A stretch of DNA of 55,302 nt. Source: an uncultured Methylococcaceae bacterium (GTDB lineage: Bacteria; Pseudomonadota; Gammaproteobacteria; Methylococcales; Methylococcaceae). The stretch's first letter is position 1; the number at the start of each line of letters is the position of its first letter. The notes under the pieces were generated by a model. The model saw nothing but the letters and a program-made list of their open reading frames with translations. It was not told the origin of the DNA and did no database searches. The stretch lies in NCBI GenBank assembly GCA_903930145.1, contig CAIYXP010000420.1, positions 1 to 55,302 of the forward strand. The letters are read 5' to 3'. The translations under genes and the position numbers were made by a program. This document shows, one piece after another, positions 54,857 to 55,302 of the stretch.

Positions 54857-55302
54857 ATGATTACAAAAATTGACATAAATAAATTTGGGATGTTCAATAG
54901 CTTTTTATGGAGCCAAAATTTTAATAATTTTGAGTTTAATAAAATTAATATAATTTATGGCAGAAATTATTCTGGAAAAACAACTTTGTCTCGGATATTC
55001 AGATCTATCGAAAATAGATCACTTGACAGTAATTATCCTGATGCAAAGTTTTCCTTAACCCTCATCGATAATCAAGTAATTAATCATAATAACCTAAGTT
55101 CAACTTCTAATAATGTCAACGTTAGAGTATATAACACTGATTTTGTGAGGGAAAATTTAAGTTGGCTGCATAACAGTGACGGAACAATTCAGCCATTTAC
55201 ACTATTGGGATCATTAAATATTGAAATTGAAAGAAAAATAAAAGAGATAGAAGCCGAATTAGGAAGTGAAAATGAGAAGATGGGATTGATTTATGAATTG
55301 GC
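54857..55302 (+). CDS. RloC/PrrC-like AAA_13 ATPase, cut by window end
   Basis: 148 codons are open to the window edge with no stop, so the protein is incomplete here. The N-terminus shows the AAA_13 pattern: 'KINIIYGRNYSGKTTLSRIF' with Walker A GRNYSGKT, then 'VYNTDFVRENL' as in RloC and PrrC, followed by the start of a coiled coil ('IEIERKIKEIEAEL'). PrrC and RloC are phage-activated anticodon nucleases, but other defence ATPases share this domain; the toxic domain would lie beyond the window. The DNA is far more AT-rich than the rest, a sign of transfer. Confidence 0.75.
   Translation, partial: MITKIDINKFGMFNSFLWSQNFNNFEFNKINIIYGRNYSGKTTLSRIFRSIENRSLDSNYPDAKFSLTLIDNQVINHNNLSSTSNNVNVRVYNTDFVRENLSWLHNSDGTIQPFTLLGSLNIEIERKIKEIEAELGSENEKMGLIYEL

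Noticed and set aside
1..55302. tRNA, rRNA genes or tRNA-type attachment sites
   Set aside because: No cloverleaf-like or rRNA-like sequence was noticed by reading; a tRNAscan or rRNA model search was not possible.

Overview
The window looks like part of the genome of a nitrogen-fixing gammaproteobacterium, most likely a methanotroph or methylotroph of the Methylococcales. The evidence is a nif gene order of the Azotobacter type (nifV-cysE-nifW-nifZ-nifM-clpX), a nifLA pair, nifB, a relative of formaldehyde-activating enzyme (Fae), and a PEP-CTERM protein. The taxon is an inference, since no rRNA or marker gene is present. I cannot tell from the sequence whether the window is chromosome or plasmid.

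Layout. Positions 1-8 kb hold a large DUF11-type surface protein whose 5' end is doubtful, a PEP-CTERM protein followed by a 44-bp minisatellite, a small unknown gene, an SH3/NlpC-P60 peptidase and a secreted HAD phosphatase. Positions 8-14 kb hold the minor nif operon on the minus strand: nifV, a previously untracked 50-aa small ORF, cysE, a TPR gene, nifW, nifZ, nifM, clpX. It has a textbook sigma-54 promoter and a NifA site. Positions 14.2-17.6 kb hold two glycosyltransferase-like genes, a DUF3047 gene and an ArsM-like methyltransferase, resembling an incomplete arsenosugar locus. Positions 17.9-23.1 kb hold an orphan gene, a SEFIR-NTPase/TPR gene pair that resembles defence proteins, and a double-length fluoride channel coupled to a DUF190 gene.

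Positions 23.4-34.5 kb are the most unusual part. The regulatory genes nifL-nifA are followed by an AbrB-like gene and a complete plasmid-type replicon: parA, parB, a replication initiator, and an origin with 22-bp-phased iterons and a DnaA box. After that come an ABC transporter whose ATPase motifs are all degenerate and then nifB with its own sigma-54 promoter, NifA site and terminator. A 16-bp palindrome occurs five times in the first 29 kb, once inside parB and once just upstream of abrB/parA, and is a candidate parS-like partition site.

Positions 34.6-47.5 kb hold an Asp-rich repeat protein, a Fae homologue lacking the catalytic His, the Prc/Tsp protease, and a signalling block: an HD-GYP response regulator, a receiver-kinase hybrid, a substrate-binding lipoprotein and a 1749-aa hybrid kinase with a PhnD-like sensor. 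Positions 47.6-55.3 kb hold a YbaY-like lipoprotein, an AT-rich toxin-antitoxin pair, a GNAT enzyme, a SulP transporter, an HU protein, a Cys-containing orphan, a DUF2130 protein and the start of an RloC/PrrC-like ATPase in AT-rich DNA, cut by the window edge.

Several short repeat families lie between genes: a 79-bp mobile-looking palindromic element (two copies in opposite orientations), GTGCAAG-type hairpins (five related), and REP-like palindromes.
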